Below are positions 19,167-27,752 of a stretch of 64,000 nucleotides of DNA, piece by piece (the first letter of the stretch is position 1; every line of letters begins with the position of its first letter). The DNA lies in NCBI GenBank assembly GCA_040269895.1, contig CP158568.1, positions 1,892,716-1,956,715 on the forward strand. Reading direction: 5' to 3'. A program made the translations under genes and the position numbers. This stretch comes from Ancalomicrobiaceae bacterium S20 (GTDB taxonomy: Bacteria; Pseudomonadota; Alphaproteobacteria; Rhizobiales; Ancalomicrobiaceae). A model generated the notes under the pieces. It saw only the letters and a program-made list of their open reading frames with translations. It ran no database searches and was not told the origin of the DNA.

Positions 19167-19898
19167 TCAATGCCCCCTGCGGGCCTTCTCGCGCTTGGCC
19201 TTGGCCATCACGTTCAGCGCCTCGACGCCGGCGGCGAAGGCCATGGCCGAGTAGATGTAGCCGCGCGGGATATGGAAGCCGAGGCCGTCGGCGACCAGCG
19301 CCACGCCGATCAGCATCAGGAAGGCGAGCGCCAGCACCTTGGTGGTCGGGTGGCGCTCGATGAAGGCCGAGACCGGGCCGGAGGCGACATACATGACGCC
19401 GACGGCGATGATCACCGCGGCGATCATGATCGGCACATGCTGGGCGAGGCCGACGGCGGTGATGATGCTGTCGAGCGAGAAGACGATGTCGATGACGATG
19501 ATCTGGCCGACGACGGCGCTGAAGGCGGTCTTCACCGCCGCCTTGTATTCGACGCCCGGCTCCTCCTCGATCTCCTCATGGATATGGCCGACCGCCTTGT
19601 AGATCAGGAAGCCGCCGCCGAGGATCAGGATGATGTCCTTGATCGACAGATCGAAGCCCTGGACGCTGACGATCGGATCCTTGAGACCGACGATCCAGGA
19701 GATGAAGAACAGGAGCACGATCCGGAAGCCGAGCGCCAGGAGCAGGCCGAGCTGGCGCGCGCGCTTCGCCTCGGCCGCCGGCAGATGGCCGGTCGCGACC
19801 GACAGGAACACGACGTTATCGATGCCGAGCACGATTTCGAGCACAGTCAGGGTGAGAAGGCTCGCCCAGGCCTGCGGGTCGGTCAGAAGTTCGATCAC
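19167..19898 (-). CDS. TerC family integral membrane protein
   Basis: A 243-residue protein with seven predicted helices. Family signatures are LTVLEIVLGIDNVVFLSV near the N-terminus and IDIVFSLDSIITAVG in the centre, both with acidic residues inside membrane segments thought to bind metal. TerC/Alx proteins are linked to tellurite resistance and manganese export. A cytosolic acidic loop HIHEEIEEEPG separates the halves. It stands alone, with no ter operon nearby. Confidence 0.92.
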   Translation of the reverse strand: MIELLTDPQAWASLLTLTVLEIVLGIDNVVFLSVATGHLPAAEAKRARQLGLLLALGFRIVLLFFISWIVGLKDPIVSVQGFDLSIKDIILILGGGFLIYKAVGHIHEEIEEEPGVEYKAAVKTAFSAVVGQIIVIDIVFSLDSIITAVGLAQHVPIMIAAVIIAVGVMYVASGPVSAFIERHPTTKVLALAFLMLIGVALVADGLGFHIPRGYIYSAMAFAAGVEALNVMAKAKREKARRGH

Positions 19899-20050
19899 GT
19901 GGCGGGGTCCGTCGCTCGTTGTTCGGAAGGGTGCGTCCCACCCAAGCCCGACAAGGCTCTGACGGTCAAGCGTGGACAGGCACTTTGCCGCCGCGGACGG
20001 TCGCTCCGCGCTTCAACCGAGCGATCCGGCGCGCGCTCTTCATGTTGACG

Positions 20051-20974
20051 TCAAAGATGAAGCAGCCGCGCACCGACCGGCGAGGCGGCGATGAGGCCGA
20101 GGCCCCAGGCGATCAGGGCGACGCCGATGACGCGGCTGACCCAGGGATTGAGCGTCGCCTTCTCCAGCCCCATGACGAGGCCGAGCACGGCGATCCAGAC
20201 GACATTCATGACGCCGACCGCGAACATGACGGCCATCAGCGCCCAGCAGCAGCCGAGGCAGTTCAGCCCCTGCTCGAGGCCGAGCCGGTAGACCTGCGCG
20301 GTCTCGCTCGACCAGCGCACGGCGAAGAACGACGCCGGCAGGCGGCAGCGCGTCAGGCAGGCCTGCTTCAGCGGCGTGAACTGGTAGACGCCGGCGGCGA
20401 GGAGCGTGGTGGCGCCGAGCACCAGCGTCATCGGCCCCATGGCGGCGTTGAAGGCGCGCAGCGCCGTGAGACCCGCCTGCGCGCCCGTCGCGACGATCGC
20501 GAAGCCGAGCCAGACGGTCAGATAGCCGGCGGCCGGCACCAGCACCGAGACCGGCCGCTCGCCGGCCGCAATGGCGATCTCGGCGCGGCCGGCATAGGCG
20601 GCGAGCATCGGCGCGGCGGTCGGCAGCATCATCGCCAGCACCATGGTCACCCACATGGCAAAGACACTGGCCACATCGCCGAGGCTCCAGGCAGCGCCGG
20701 GCGCCGGCGCGCAAAGCACCGCAAGTCCCGCACGCACACTCTCCGGAATCTCAGTCAAGCCATTGAAATAATTGAAGAGCTCCATGCCCGGCCCGAGCGC
20801 CGCCATGTCGGTCGCGGCGAGCATGGCGGCGATCATCGCCGCGAGCCAGGCCCAGCCGATCGCAGCGCCGACGAAGACGGTCGCCAGCATCAGACCGCGC
20901 GGATGCCGGGCCAGGAAGGCGAGGCCGCGGTCGGGCGCAGGCAGCATCGGCGGCGGGGCGACGTGATCGGTCAT
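20051..20974 (-). CDS. DUF2182 family membrane protein
   Basis: A 307-residue polytopic protein with about seven helices. The family motif WVTMVLAMMLPTAAPML and the Cys-rich segment NCLGCCWALM followed by GVMNVVWI identify DUF2182, described as a predicted metal-binding membrane family. I chose the ATG at 20974; the upstream ATG at 21046 adds an Arg/Pro-rich segment that looks non-coding. No partner gene of known function is adjacent, and the role is unknown. Confidence 0.82.
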   Translation of the reverse strand: MTDHVAPPPMLPAPDRGLAFLARHPRGLMLATVFVGAAIGWAWLAAMIAAMLAATDMAALGPGMELFNYFNGLTEIPESVRAGLAVLCAPAPGAAWSLGDVASVFAMWVTMVLAMMLPTAAPMLAAYAGRAEIAIAAGERPVSVLVPAAGYLTVWLGFAIVATGAQAGLTALRAFNAAMGPMTLVLGATTLLAAGVYQFTPLKQACLTRCRLPASFFAVRWSSETAQVYRLGLEQGLNCLGCCWALMAVMFAVGVMNVVWIAVLGLVMGLEKATLNPWVSRVIGVALIAWGLGLIAASPVGARLLHL

Positions 20975-21297
20975 GGGTCTCGGGGAGCGATGCAAGGGGC
21001 GGAGGTCAGTGCAAGGGGCGGCACCGCGACGGCGATGATCGGGCATCGACGGCGATCGCCACCGGCGCGGACCCCATTCTATAGCCGATCCGATCGCCCG
21101 CGCGTATGCGCGAGATCAACGTCAGCCCATTGGATCGGACTAGGATCGGCAACCGTTCGGGGTGGGTCGACCGCCCTTGTCGGCATTGGCGAGGGCTCGG
21201 CTTTTGCCGGCACGGGGGCTGCCCGCCGCACCGAACGGGTCTATATGCAGCGCGTGTCGCCGCTCGTGGCAGCGCCGGCCAACCGAGGACTTATGCG
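20975..21297. other. divergent intergenic region
   Basis: 323 bases between the DUF2182 gene and the hydroxylase gene. A 12-base direct repeat TGCAAGGGGCGG occurs at 20991-21002 and 21010-21021. No gene or RNA is recognised. Confidence 0.4.
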
Positions 21298-22550
21298 ATG
21301 ACCGCGATCGAGCCCAGCCGTTCGGACACCCATTCGAACCCGGCACCCGCCGCCTTCGACGTCGCCGTGGTCGGCGCCGGCCCCTCCGGGCTGATGGCGG
21401 CGTTGCTGGTCGCCGGGCTCGGCTTCGAGACCGCGCTGATCGCGCCCGAATCGCGCCCCGACGACACGCGCACGACGGCGTTGCTCGGTGGCTCGGTGAA
21501 GCTGCTTTCGAGCGCATGGGCCTCTGGGAGGCGCTCGCCGCGCGCGGCCAGCCGCTCGAAGTCATGCGGCTCGTCGACGACACCGGCCGGTTGATCCGCG
21601 CGCCGGAGGCGGTGTTCCGCGCGCCGGAGATCGGCATCGGCACCTTCGGCTCCAACATCACCAATCGCGACATCACCGAAGTGCTCGACGCCCGCGCGGC
21701 GGCCGAACCGAAACTGACCCGCATCCTCGGCGCGGTCACCGACGTGCGGACGCGCGAGACCGGCATCGATCTCACCCTCGACGACGGCCGCACGATCGCC
21801 GCCGCGGTCGCGGTCGCCGCCGACGGGCGCCGGTCGAAGCTGCGCGAGGCGGCCGGCATCGAGGTCTCGACCTGGAGCTATCCGCAGTCGGCACTCGTGC
21901 TCAACATGCGCCACACCGCTGAACACAATGATGTTTCGACGGAATTTCATACCCGCAGCGGGCCGTTCGTGCTGGTGCCGCTGCCGGGCAAGCGCACCTC
22001 GATCGTGCTGGTCGAAAAGCCGGAGGTCGCCGAGCGGCTCAACGCGATGAACGACGCCGATCTGGCGATCGAGCTCGAACGCCGCTCGCATTCGATTCTC
22101 GGCCGCATCGAGATCGAGAGCGAGCGCCAGCTGTGGCCGCTGTCGGGCATGACAGCCAAGCGCGTCGCGGCCAAACGCGTGTTCCTGGTCGGCGAGACCG
22201 CGCATGTGTTCCCGCCGATCGGCGCGCAGGGGCTGAACCTGTCGGCGCGCGACGTCGCGGCGCTCGGCGAGGTGCTGGCGCGGGCGCGCCGTGAGGGGCG
22301 CGACCTCGGCTCGGCCGGCACGATGGACGCCTACGAGCGCGCCCGGCGCATCGACGTCGAGACACGCACGCGCGGCGTCGACATGGCCGACCGGCTGCTG
22401 CTCTCCGACGCGCTGCCGGCGCAGGTCGTCCGCAGCCTCGGCTTCTGGGCGATCAACCGCTTCGCGCCGCTGCGCCATCTCGTCATGCGCGAGGGCCTGA
22501 TGCCGAGCTTCGCCGCGCCGCGCATGATGCGCGGGCTCAAGGTCGGGTGA
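21298..22550 (+). pseudogene. UbiH/UbiF-type FAD monooxygenase, one-base frameshift
   Basis: The N-terminus from ATG 21298 has the FAD-binding motif VAVVGAGPSGLMAALLVAG and DDTRTTALLGGSV. The reading frame then breaks near 21500-21508 and resumes one frame away with FERMGLWEALAARG, running through the GD motif GETAHVFPPIGAQGLNLSARD to the stop at 22550. The span is 1253 bases, one short of 418 codons, so a single base is missing. Restored, it is a 417-residue hydroxylase like those acting on ubiquinone precursors. Both halves have intact motifs and normal codon use, which argues for a recent mutation or a base-calling error. Confidence 0.85.
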
Positions 22551-22575
22551 GCAAGTCCGGCCGCGCCTGCACCAC

Positions 22576-23532
22576 TCAGTGCCCGCCGCCGAGCGGGATC
22601 ATGCCGTGTGAGATCCAGTAGAGCACGGTCGTCAGCGTCACCACCGAGACGACCGTGCCGACCAGAACGATCGAGGACGCGCGCTCGACATAGACGTCGT
22701 ATTGCTGGGCAATCACGAAGACATTGAGCGCCGGCGGCAGGCTCGCCATCAGAAGCGCGGTCGTGACCCAGACCGGATCGAAGCCGCCGATGCCCTGCAG
22801 CACCGCGAAGACCAAGAGCGGGTGCGCGACGAGCTTGATCAGGAGCACGAAGGGGATCTCGTGCGGGATGCGCTTCAAGGGCCGGAGCGCGACCGTGACG
22901 CCCATGGTGAACAGCGCGCAGGGCGCGGCGGCGCCCATCAACGCGTTCAGCATCTTCTCGATCGCGACCGGCGGCTGAAACCTCAACGCTGCTGCCGCGA
23001 CGCCCAGGATCGTGGCGATGATGAACGGGTGCAGGAAGATCCGCTTCAGGATGATCCACACGGTCGCGAGCGGCGACTGCTTGCCGTGTGCCATCGCCAT
23101 CAGCAGCGGCGCCAGCGTGAACAAGAGCGCGCTGTCGAAGCAGAAGATCAGCGCGGTCGGCACCGTCGCCTGCGGGCCGATCGCGGCGAGCGTCAGGCCC
23201 GGGCCCATATAGCCGACGTTGGAATAGGCGCCCGCGACGCCGACGATGGTCGCCTCGTCGAGCCGGCGCGTGACGACGAAGCCGATCGCCAGCGCCGCAC
23301 AGAAGGCCGCGAAGGTCGACAGCGTCGTCACCAGAATGAAGCGGCCATTGGCGAGTTCGTCGATCGGCGTCTTGGCGAGGAGCTGGAAGAACAGGGCCGG
23401 CAGCGCGACATAGACGATGAAGAAGCCGAGCCAGGCGAGACCGTCGGCCGGCAACTGGCGGATCTTGCCGCAGACGAATCCGATGAAGATCAGGCCGAAG
23501 AACGGCATCGCCAGCCCGATCACCTGCTCCAT
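22576..23532 (-). CDS. AEC (auxin efflux carrier) family transporter
   Basis: A 318-residue membrane protein with ten predicted helices. It has the AEC family pattern: a paired bundle with AYSNVGYMGPGL in the first half and ASLPPALNVFVIAQQYD in the second. Bacterial members export malate, malonate or other carboxylates; the substrate is not deducible. It is convergent with the hydroxylase gene, with 25 bases between their stops. The start ATG at 23532 begins directly at the first helix. Confidence 0.9.
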   Translation of the reverse strand: MEQVIGLAMPFFGLIFIGFVCGKIRQLPADGLAWLGFFIVYVALPALFFQLLAKTPIDELANGRFILVTTLSTFAAFCAALAIGFVVTRRLDEATIVGVAGAYSNVGYMGPGLTLAAIGPQATVPTALIFCFDSALLFTLAPLLMAMAHGKQSPLATVWIILKRIFLHPFIIATILGVAAAALRFQPPVAIEKMLNALMGAAAPCALFTMGVTVALRPLKRIPHEIPFVLLIKLVAHPLLVFAVLQGIGGFDPVWVTTALLMASLPPALNVFVIAQQYDVYVERASSIVLVGTVVSVVTLTTVLYWISHGMIPLGGGH

Positions 23533-23786
23533 CGCCTCGTCTCCCGCTTCGAATGGACCGCCGTCGCGGCGACACGTCCCCTGCCCGCGCGCAGTTTCGC
23601 CGCTCCTCGCCGCGACGCGCGTTGCCCGAGGCGCCGCGCTCCGGTAGGTACGCAGGCCAAGGGGCCGGTCTCGGCCGTAGCGGCTCGACCGGAGGTGGTC
23701 AACGCCGCACCCCGCATGGGAGCTTCACGAAGGCCGCCCACAGGGTCCACGTCATGGACCGGGCGGCCACGCGCGATCCGGCAGAC

Positions 23787-24791
23787 ATGACGATCGACAC
23801 TGAATCCGCTCACCCCACGCCCGAGACCGCCAGCTCCGGCACCGACGGCCCGGCCCGCGCGCGCCCTGCGGCATCCGGCCCGGTCGTGTCCGGTGGTTCG
23901 TCGGCCGATCGGCCGATCCGGTTCTCGCACCGGTTGGAGGCGGCGGGTCTGCGGCTCGCGACAGGACTGATGCGGCTGTTGCCGCTCGATGCGGCGTCCT
24001 GGTTCATGGGCACCTGCTGGCGCCTCGTCGCGCCGCTGACCCGGCGCCAGCGGCGCGTCGAGGCGCATCTGGCGCTGGCCTTCCCGGAGAAGAGCGCCGA
24101 CGAGCGCCGCGCCATCGCGCTGGCGCAATGGGAGAACCTCGGCCGTACCTTCGTCGAGGCCCTGATGCTCGACCGGATCGCCGCCGATCCGAGCCGCATC
24201 GCCCTGCCCCCGGCGGTGGTCGACGGCCGTCCGCTCACAGATTTCGCCGCCAACGGCCTCGTGCTCGTGTCGCTGCATGCCGGCAACTGGGAGCTCGCGA
24301 CGCTCGCGGCGATGCGCATGGGCCTGTCGCCGGCCGGTGTCTACCGGCCGCTATCGAACCCGCTGTCGGAGGCCGTACTCAGGCGCGAGCGCGAACCTTA
24401 TTATCCGGGCGGGCTCTTTTCGCGCCGGGAGGGCTCCGCCCTGGCGCGGCGGATCATCCAAAGGACGCGCGCGGGCGGCGCGACCGCGATCGTCGCCGAT
24501 CTGCGCGAGGCCGGCGGCGTGACCGTCAGATTCTTCGGCCACCCGGCCTCGGCGACGCCGTTTCCCGCCATGATCGCGCGCACCACCGGCGTACCCGTGC
24601 TCGCGGGTCGGGTGATCCGCACCGGGGGGGCACGATTCCGGGTCGAGATCGAGCCCGTGCCGATCCCGCACACGCCCGACAAGGCGGCCGACATCCAGGC
24701 CGGCACGCAAGCGATCCACGACCTGTTCGAGCGCTGGATCCGTGAGCGGCCCGAACAATGGTTCTGGCCGCATCCGAAGTGGACCCCCTGA
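23787..24791 (+). CDS. lipid A acyltransferase-like (LpxL/HtrB family)
   Basis: 334 residues from ATG 23787; ATG 23754 would add 11 residues. After a disordered Ser/Pro/Ala-rich N-terminus of about 45 residues, the family pattern appears: an amphipathic helix, SLHAGNWEL carrying the catalytic His and the HxxxxE-type site, VYRPLSNP, and the C-terminal PEQWFWPHPKW. Family enzymes transfer secondary acyl chains to lipid A or similar acceptors at the inner membrane. The acceptor here is not determined; the gene is not next to other lipid A genes. Confidence 0.85.
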   Translation: MTIDTESAHPTPETASSGTDGPARARPAASGPVVSGGSSADRPIRFSHRLEAAGLRLATGLMRLLPLDAASWFMGTCWRLVAPLTRRQRRVEAHLALAFPEKSADERRAIALAQWENLGRTFVEALMLDRIAADPSRIALPPAVVDGRPLTDFAANGLVLVSLHAGNWELATLAAMRMGLSPAGVYRPLSNPLSEAVLRREREPYYPGGLFSRREGSALARRIIQRTRAGGATAIVADLREAGGVTVRFFGHPASATPFPAMIARTTGVPVLAGRVIRTGGARFRVEIEPVPIPHTPDKAADIQAGTQAIHDLFERWIRERPEQWFWPHPKWTP

Positions 24792-24935
24792 GCGGTCGGC
24801 CCGAGCACGGTAACCCCGCCGCCTCTGCCATGTCGTCGCATCGACGAAGGGACGTCTTGCCGAGGCCGGCTCCGGCTGGTTCAACCGCGGGAACGGCCGC
24901 GCGACGCGGCGACGCCTTCGGAGGAACAGAGCCCC

Positions 24936-25976
24936 ATGAAGTCCCCGCGCGCCTTCTTCAAGCCGCTCGCCATCGGCGCTCCCGAGCCCTACCGCGACCT
25001 GCCGGTCCGGCTCGAGCGCATGATCCACTTCGTGCCGCCGCACAACGACAAGGTCCGCGCGAAGGTCGGCGAACTCGCCGCCAAGGTCGACGTCGTGCTC
25101 GGCAACCTCGAAGACGCGGTGCCGGCCGACCAGAAGCTCAACGCGCGCCGCGGCTTCATCGAGATGGCGAAGACCGTCGACTTCGGCTCGACGGGCCTGT
25201 GGACCCGCATCAACTGCCTGAACTCGCCCTGGGTGCTCGACGACATCACCGAGATCGTCGCGGAGGTCGGCGACAAGCTCGACGTGATCATGCTGCCGAA
25301 GGTCGAGGGGCCGTGGGATGTCCATTATCTCGACCAGCTGCTCGCCCAGCTCGAGGCGCGGCACGGGGTCAAGAAGCCGATCCTGATCCACGCGATCCTG
25401 GAGACGGCGGAGGGCGTCAAGAACGTCGACCAGATCGCCGCCGCCTCGCCGCGCATGCACGGCATGAGCCTCGGCCCGGCCGATCTCGCGGCCTCGCGCG
25501 GCATGAAGACGACGCGCGTCGGCGGCGGCCATCCGGACTACGCCGTGCTGGCGGACGCGGCCGGCGACGCGCCGCGTGCCGCCTTCCAGCAGGATCTCTG
25601 GCACTATACGGTCGCCAAGATGGTCGACGCGTGCCAGTCGGTCGGCATCAAGGCCTTCTACGGCCCGTTCGGCGACTTCTCGGACGCCGCCGCCTGCGAG
25701 GCGCAGTTCCGCAACGCCTTCCTGATGGGCTGCCTCGGCGCTTGGTCGCTGCATCCGACCCAGATCGACATCGCCAAGCGCGTGTTCTCGCCGGATCCGA
25801 ACGAGGTCGCCTTCGCCAAGAAGATCCTCGATGCCATGCCCGACGGCACCGGCGCGGTGATGATCGACGGCAAGATGCAGGACGATGCGACCTGGAAACA
25901 GGCCAAGGTCATCGTCGATCTCGCCAAGCTGGTCGCGAGCAAGGATCCGGACCTGGCGGCCAAATACGGCTTCTGA
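24936..25976 (+). CDS. HpcH/HpaI-CitE family CoA-ester lyase (malyl-CoA lyase-like)
   Basis: A 346-residue TIM-barrel lyase. The segment [15 protein letters not shown], the acidic metal site NLEDAVP, the catalytic R in LWTRIN, and [17 protein letters not shown] and SLGPADLA follow the order seen in malyl-CoA and beta-methylmalyl-CoA lyases. It would cleave a malyl-type CoA ester to acetyl- or propionyl-CoA and glyoxylate, or the reverse. It is slightly longer than Rhodobacter Mcl1 (about 318). GGAGG lies upstream of the ATG. No serine-cycle genes are adjacent. Confidence 0.88.
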   Translation: MKSPRAFFKPLAIGAPEPYRDLPVRLERMIHFVPPHNDKVRAKVGELAAKVDVVLGNLEDAVPADQKLNARRGFIEMAKTVDFGSTGLWTRINCLNSPWVLDDITEIVAEVGDKLDVIMLPKVEGPWDVHYLDQLLAQLEARHGVKKPILIHAILETAEGVKNVDQIAAASPRMHGMSLGPADLAASRGMKTTRVGGGHPDYAVLADAAGDAPRAAFQQDLWHYTVAKMVDACQSVGIKAFYGPFGDFSDAAACEAQFRNAFLMGCLGAWSLHPTQIDIAKRVFSPDPNEVAFAKKILDAMPDGTGAVMIDGKMQDDATWKQAKVIVDLAKLVASKDPDLAAKYGF

Positions 25977-26116
25977 TCGGCCGCGCGGCGCTCTGCCGCG
26001 CCTCCATAACAGACCCAATATTTCAGCCGTTCGCGGGCGGAAGCCAGCGAACGGCAGGATTTCGCACCGCGGTGCCGCGCTTGACAGGCCGCGCGGACCA
26101 TGCATCTACGGAACAA

Positions 26117-26479
26117 ATGAGTGATGTTCCGTTGTCCCGTGATGCTATGCCCCAAGCTCGAACGGCGAAATTCAGGATCGGGGAAGTCGTCCGCCACCGG
26201 CTGTATCCCTTCCGGGGCGTGGTGTTCGACGTCGACCCGGTGTTCAACAATACCGAGGAATGGTGGCTCTCGATTCCGGAAGACATCCGGCCGGACAAGA
26301 ACCAGCCCTTCTACCATCTCTATGCCGAGAACGCCGAGAACGAGTACGTCGCCTACGTCTCGGAACAGAATCTCGTTCCCGACACATCGGGGGAGCCGCT
26401 GCGCCACCCGCAGGTCGAGGCGAGCTTCGTCGAGGACGACGACGGCAATCTCGTCGCGCGCGACCAGTCGCTGAACTGA
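26117..26479 (+). CDS. hspQ: heat shock protein HspQ (hemimethylated DNA-binding YccV family)
   Basis: A 120-residue protein from ATG 26117 (MSDVPLSRDAMPQ); ATG 26147 is an alternative start. The YccV fold is recognised from FRIGEVVRHRLYPFRGVVFDV, EEWWLSIPEDIRPDKNQPFY and ENEYVAYVSEQNLVPD. HspQ modulates proteolysis as a Lon specificity enhancer in enterobacteria and binds hemimethylated oriC DNA in E. coli. It is a single gene with an acidic tail (VEDDDGNL). Confidence 0.93.
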   Translation: MSDVPLSRDAMPQARTAKFRIGEVVRHRLYPFRGVVFDVDPVFNNTEEWWLSIPEDIRPDKNQPFYHLYAENAENEYVAYVSEQNLVPDTSGEPLRHPQVEASFVEDDDGNLVARDQSLN

Positions 26480-26560
26480 GAGACGCCAGCGGGACGGTCG
26501 AGGTCTGCCATCGCGGATCCGGCAAGCCGGTCGCACCGTGCCGCTGCGCAGTCGCCGACA

Positions 26561-26593
26561 AACGAAAAACGCCGCGGACATCATCCGCGGCGT
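26561..26593 (-). terminator. rho-independent terminator after the IalB-like gene
   Basis: A ten-base perfect stem (26569-26578 with 26584-26593) and a five-base loop are read on the minus strand into a TTTTT tract (complement of 26565-26569). It sits 28 bases after the stop of the minus-strand gene and may also stop hspQ transcripts. Confidence 0.8.
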
Positions 26594-26620
26594 CGTCGTT
26601 TCAGCCAGTGACTTCGACGA

Positions 26621-27355
26621 TCAGGGCTTCGGAGCCGCGGCGCCGTTGTTGAGCTTCTGGCGGGCCTCTTCGGCGCGCTTCTGCAGTTCCTGCTGGAGCT
26701 GGTCCTGGCTCTCCTGCTTGGCGGTCGGGTCGATGCCCTCGCTCTCCTGCGCGGCCTTGAAGCCGACGAGCTGGAAGCCGAGCGGCAGCGGCTTGCCCTG
26801 ATAGTTGAGCGCGGTGACCTTGAGCGCCTGGCCCTTCTTCATCGTCGCGATGAACTGGTCGGTGACCGTCATCTCGGCGTAGCAGGCGTTCGGGAAGCAG
26901 ATCGTGTACTTGGCCTCTTCCTGCTTGCCGGTGTCGACGGCGAGACGCAGGCCCGGCTGGATCAGCACCACCGGCGGCACGGCGATCAGCACGGTCTTCT
27001 TGGCCTCGCCCTCGATGTCGCGCAACGCGACCGAGGCGATCAGCTGGCCCTGGTCGGACCGCAGTTCCTGCGCGACGAGGCAGACCTTGCGCTTCTCGGG
27101 ATCGCGCGAGCAGTACTTCACCCAGGGATTCGGCTGGTCGGGCGCGAGCGTCGCCTCCGGCGCGGCGGCAGGCGCGGCCGGCTTCGCCGGGGCAGCGGGC
27201 TTCGGCTTGGCCGGGGTGGCCGGCGCCGCCTGCTGGGCGAGAGCGCCGGTCGAGAACGCGCCGGCACCGACGAGCAGCGCACCAACGAGCAGCGCGGTGT
27301 GCGTGAGGGCCACCCGAACAACCGGCCCCGCCGTGCGAACAGACTTCGAGATCAT
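26621..27355 (-). CDS. invasion-associated locus B (IalB) family protein
   Basis: A 244-residue exported protein from ATG 27355, with a signal peptide ending near GALAQQA (about residue 41). A Pro/Ala/Lys-rich linker (about 42-65) precedes the IalB domain with its four cysteines (KYCSRD, KVCLV, TICFPNACYAE) and LIQPGLRLAVD. The C-terminus is a charged coiled-coil-like tail. IalB domains occur widely in Hyphomicrobiales envelope proteins; in Bartonella one member promotes erythrocyte invasion, but most free-living members have no known function. A terminator follows. Confidence 0.88.
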   Translation of the reverse strand: MISKSVRTAGPVVRVALTHTALLVGALLVGAGAFSTGALAQQAAPATPAKPKPAAPAKPAAPAAAPEATLAPDQPNPWVKYCSRDPEKRKVCLVAQELRSDQGQLIASVALRDIEGEAKKTVLIAVPPVVLIQPGLRLAVDTGKQEEAKYTICFPNACYAEMTVTDQFIATMKKGQALKVTALNYQGKPLPLGFQLVGFKAAQESEGIDPTAKQESQDQLQQELQKRAEEARQKLNNGAAAPKP

Positions 27356-27752
27356 TTTTGACCAATCCCCGGAACGATTGACGGCCGCCCGACCCGGATC
27401 GGTCCGGTGTCGGCGACCGGTACGGCCGCGCCACGCGGGCCCGGACCATTCGGCTGGCGCCTCAGTGGTCTGCGATTGAGGCGACATGGTGGTATCGTCC
27501 CCGGGCGTCGGCGGCGACCGTTCCTTACAGTCTCGCGACAGGGATTTCCAGCCGCTTCGCGCAACGGATCGCAACAGATCGACGCGCCCGCGCCGGACCA
27601 CAGCCGCGCCCGAGCCGTGACCCCGCCGCGGATTCGCCACGGCGAAGGTGAGAATCGCCACGTGGCGGCGTGATAGCATCGCGCGCGAGAATCAAAGCGG
27701 CGCGCCCTGACGGCGTGGTCCGACGGCGTCCCTTGAAAGGCGAACCCTGGCA
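27356..27752. other. divergent intergenic region
   Basis: 397 bases between the IalB-like gene and the YejA-like gene. It must hold two promoters, but I cannot assign boxes with confidence. No gene or RNA is recognised. Confidence 0.4.

Noticed and set aside
23553-23786. Longer N-terminus for the LpxL-like protein
   Set aside because: The extra 78 codons are Arg/Pro-rich with no family match. Starts at 23754 or 23787 give the normal domain layout.
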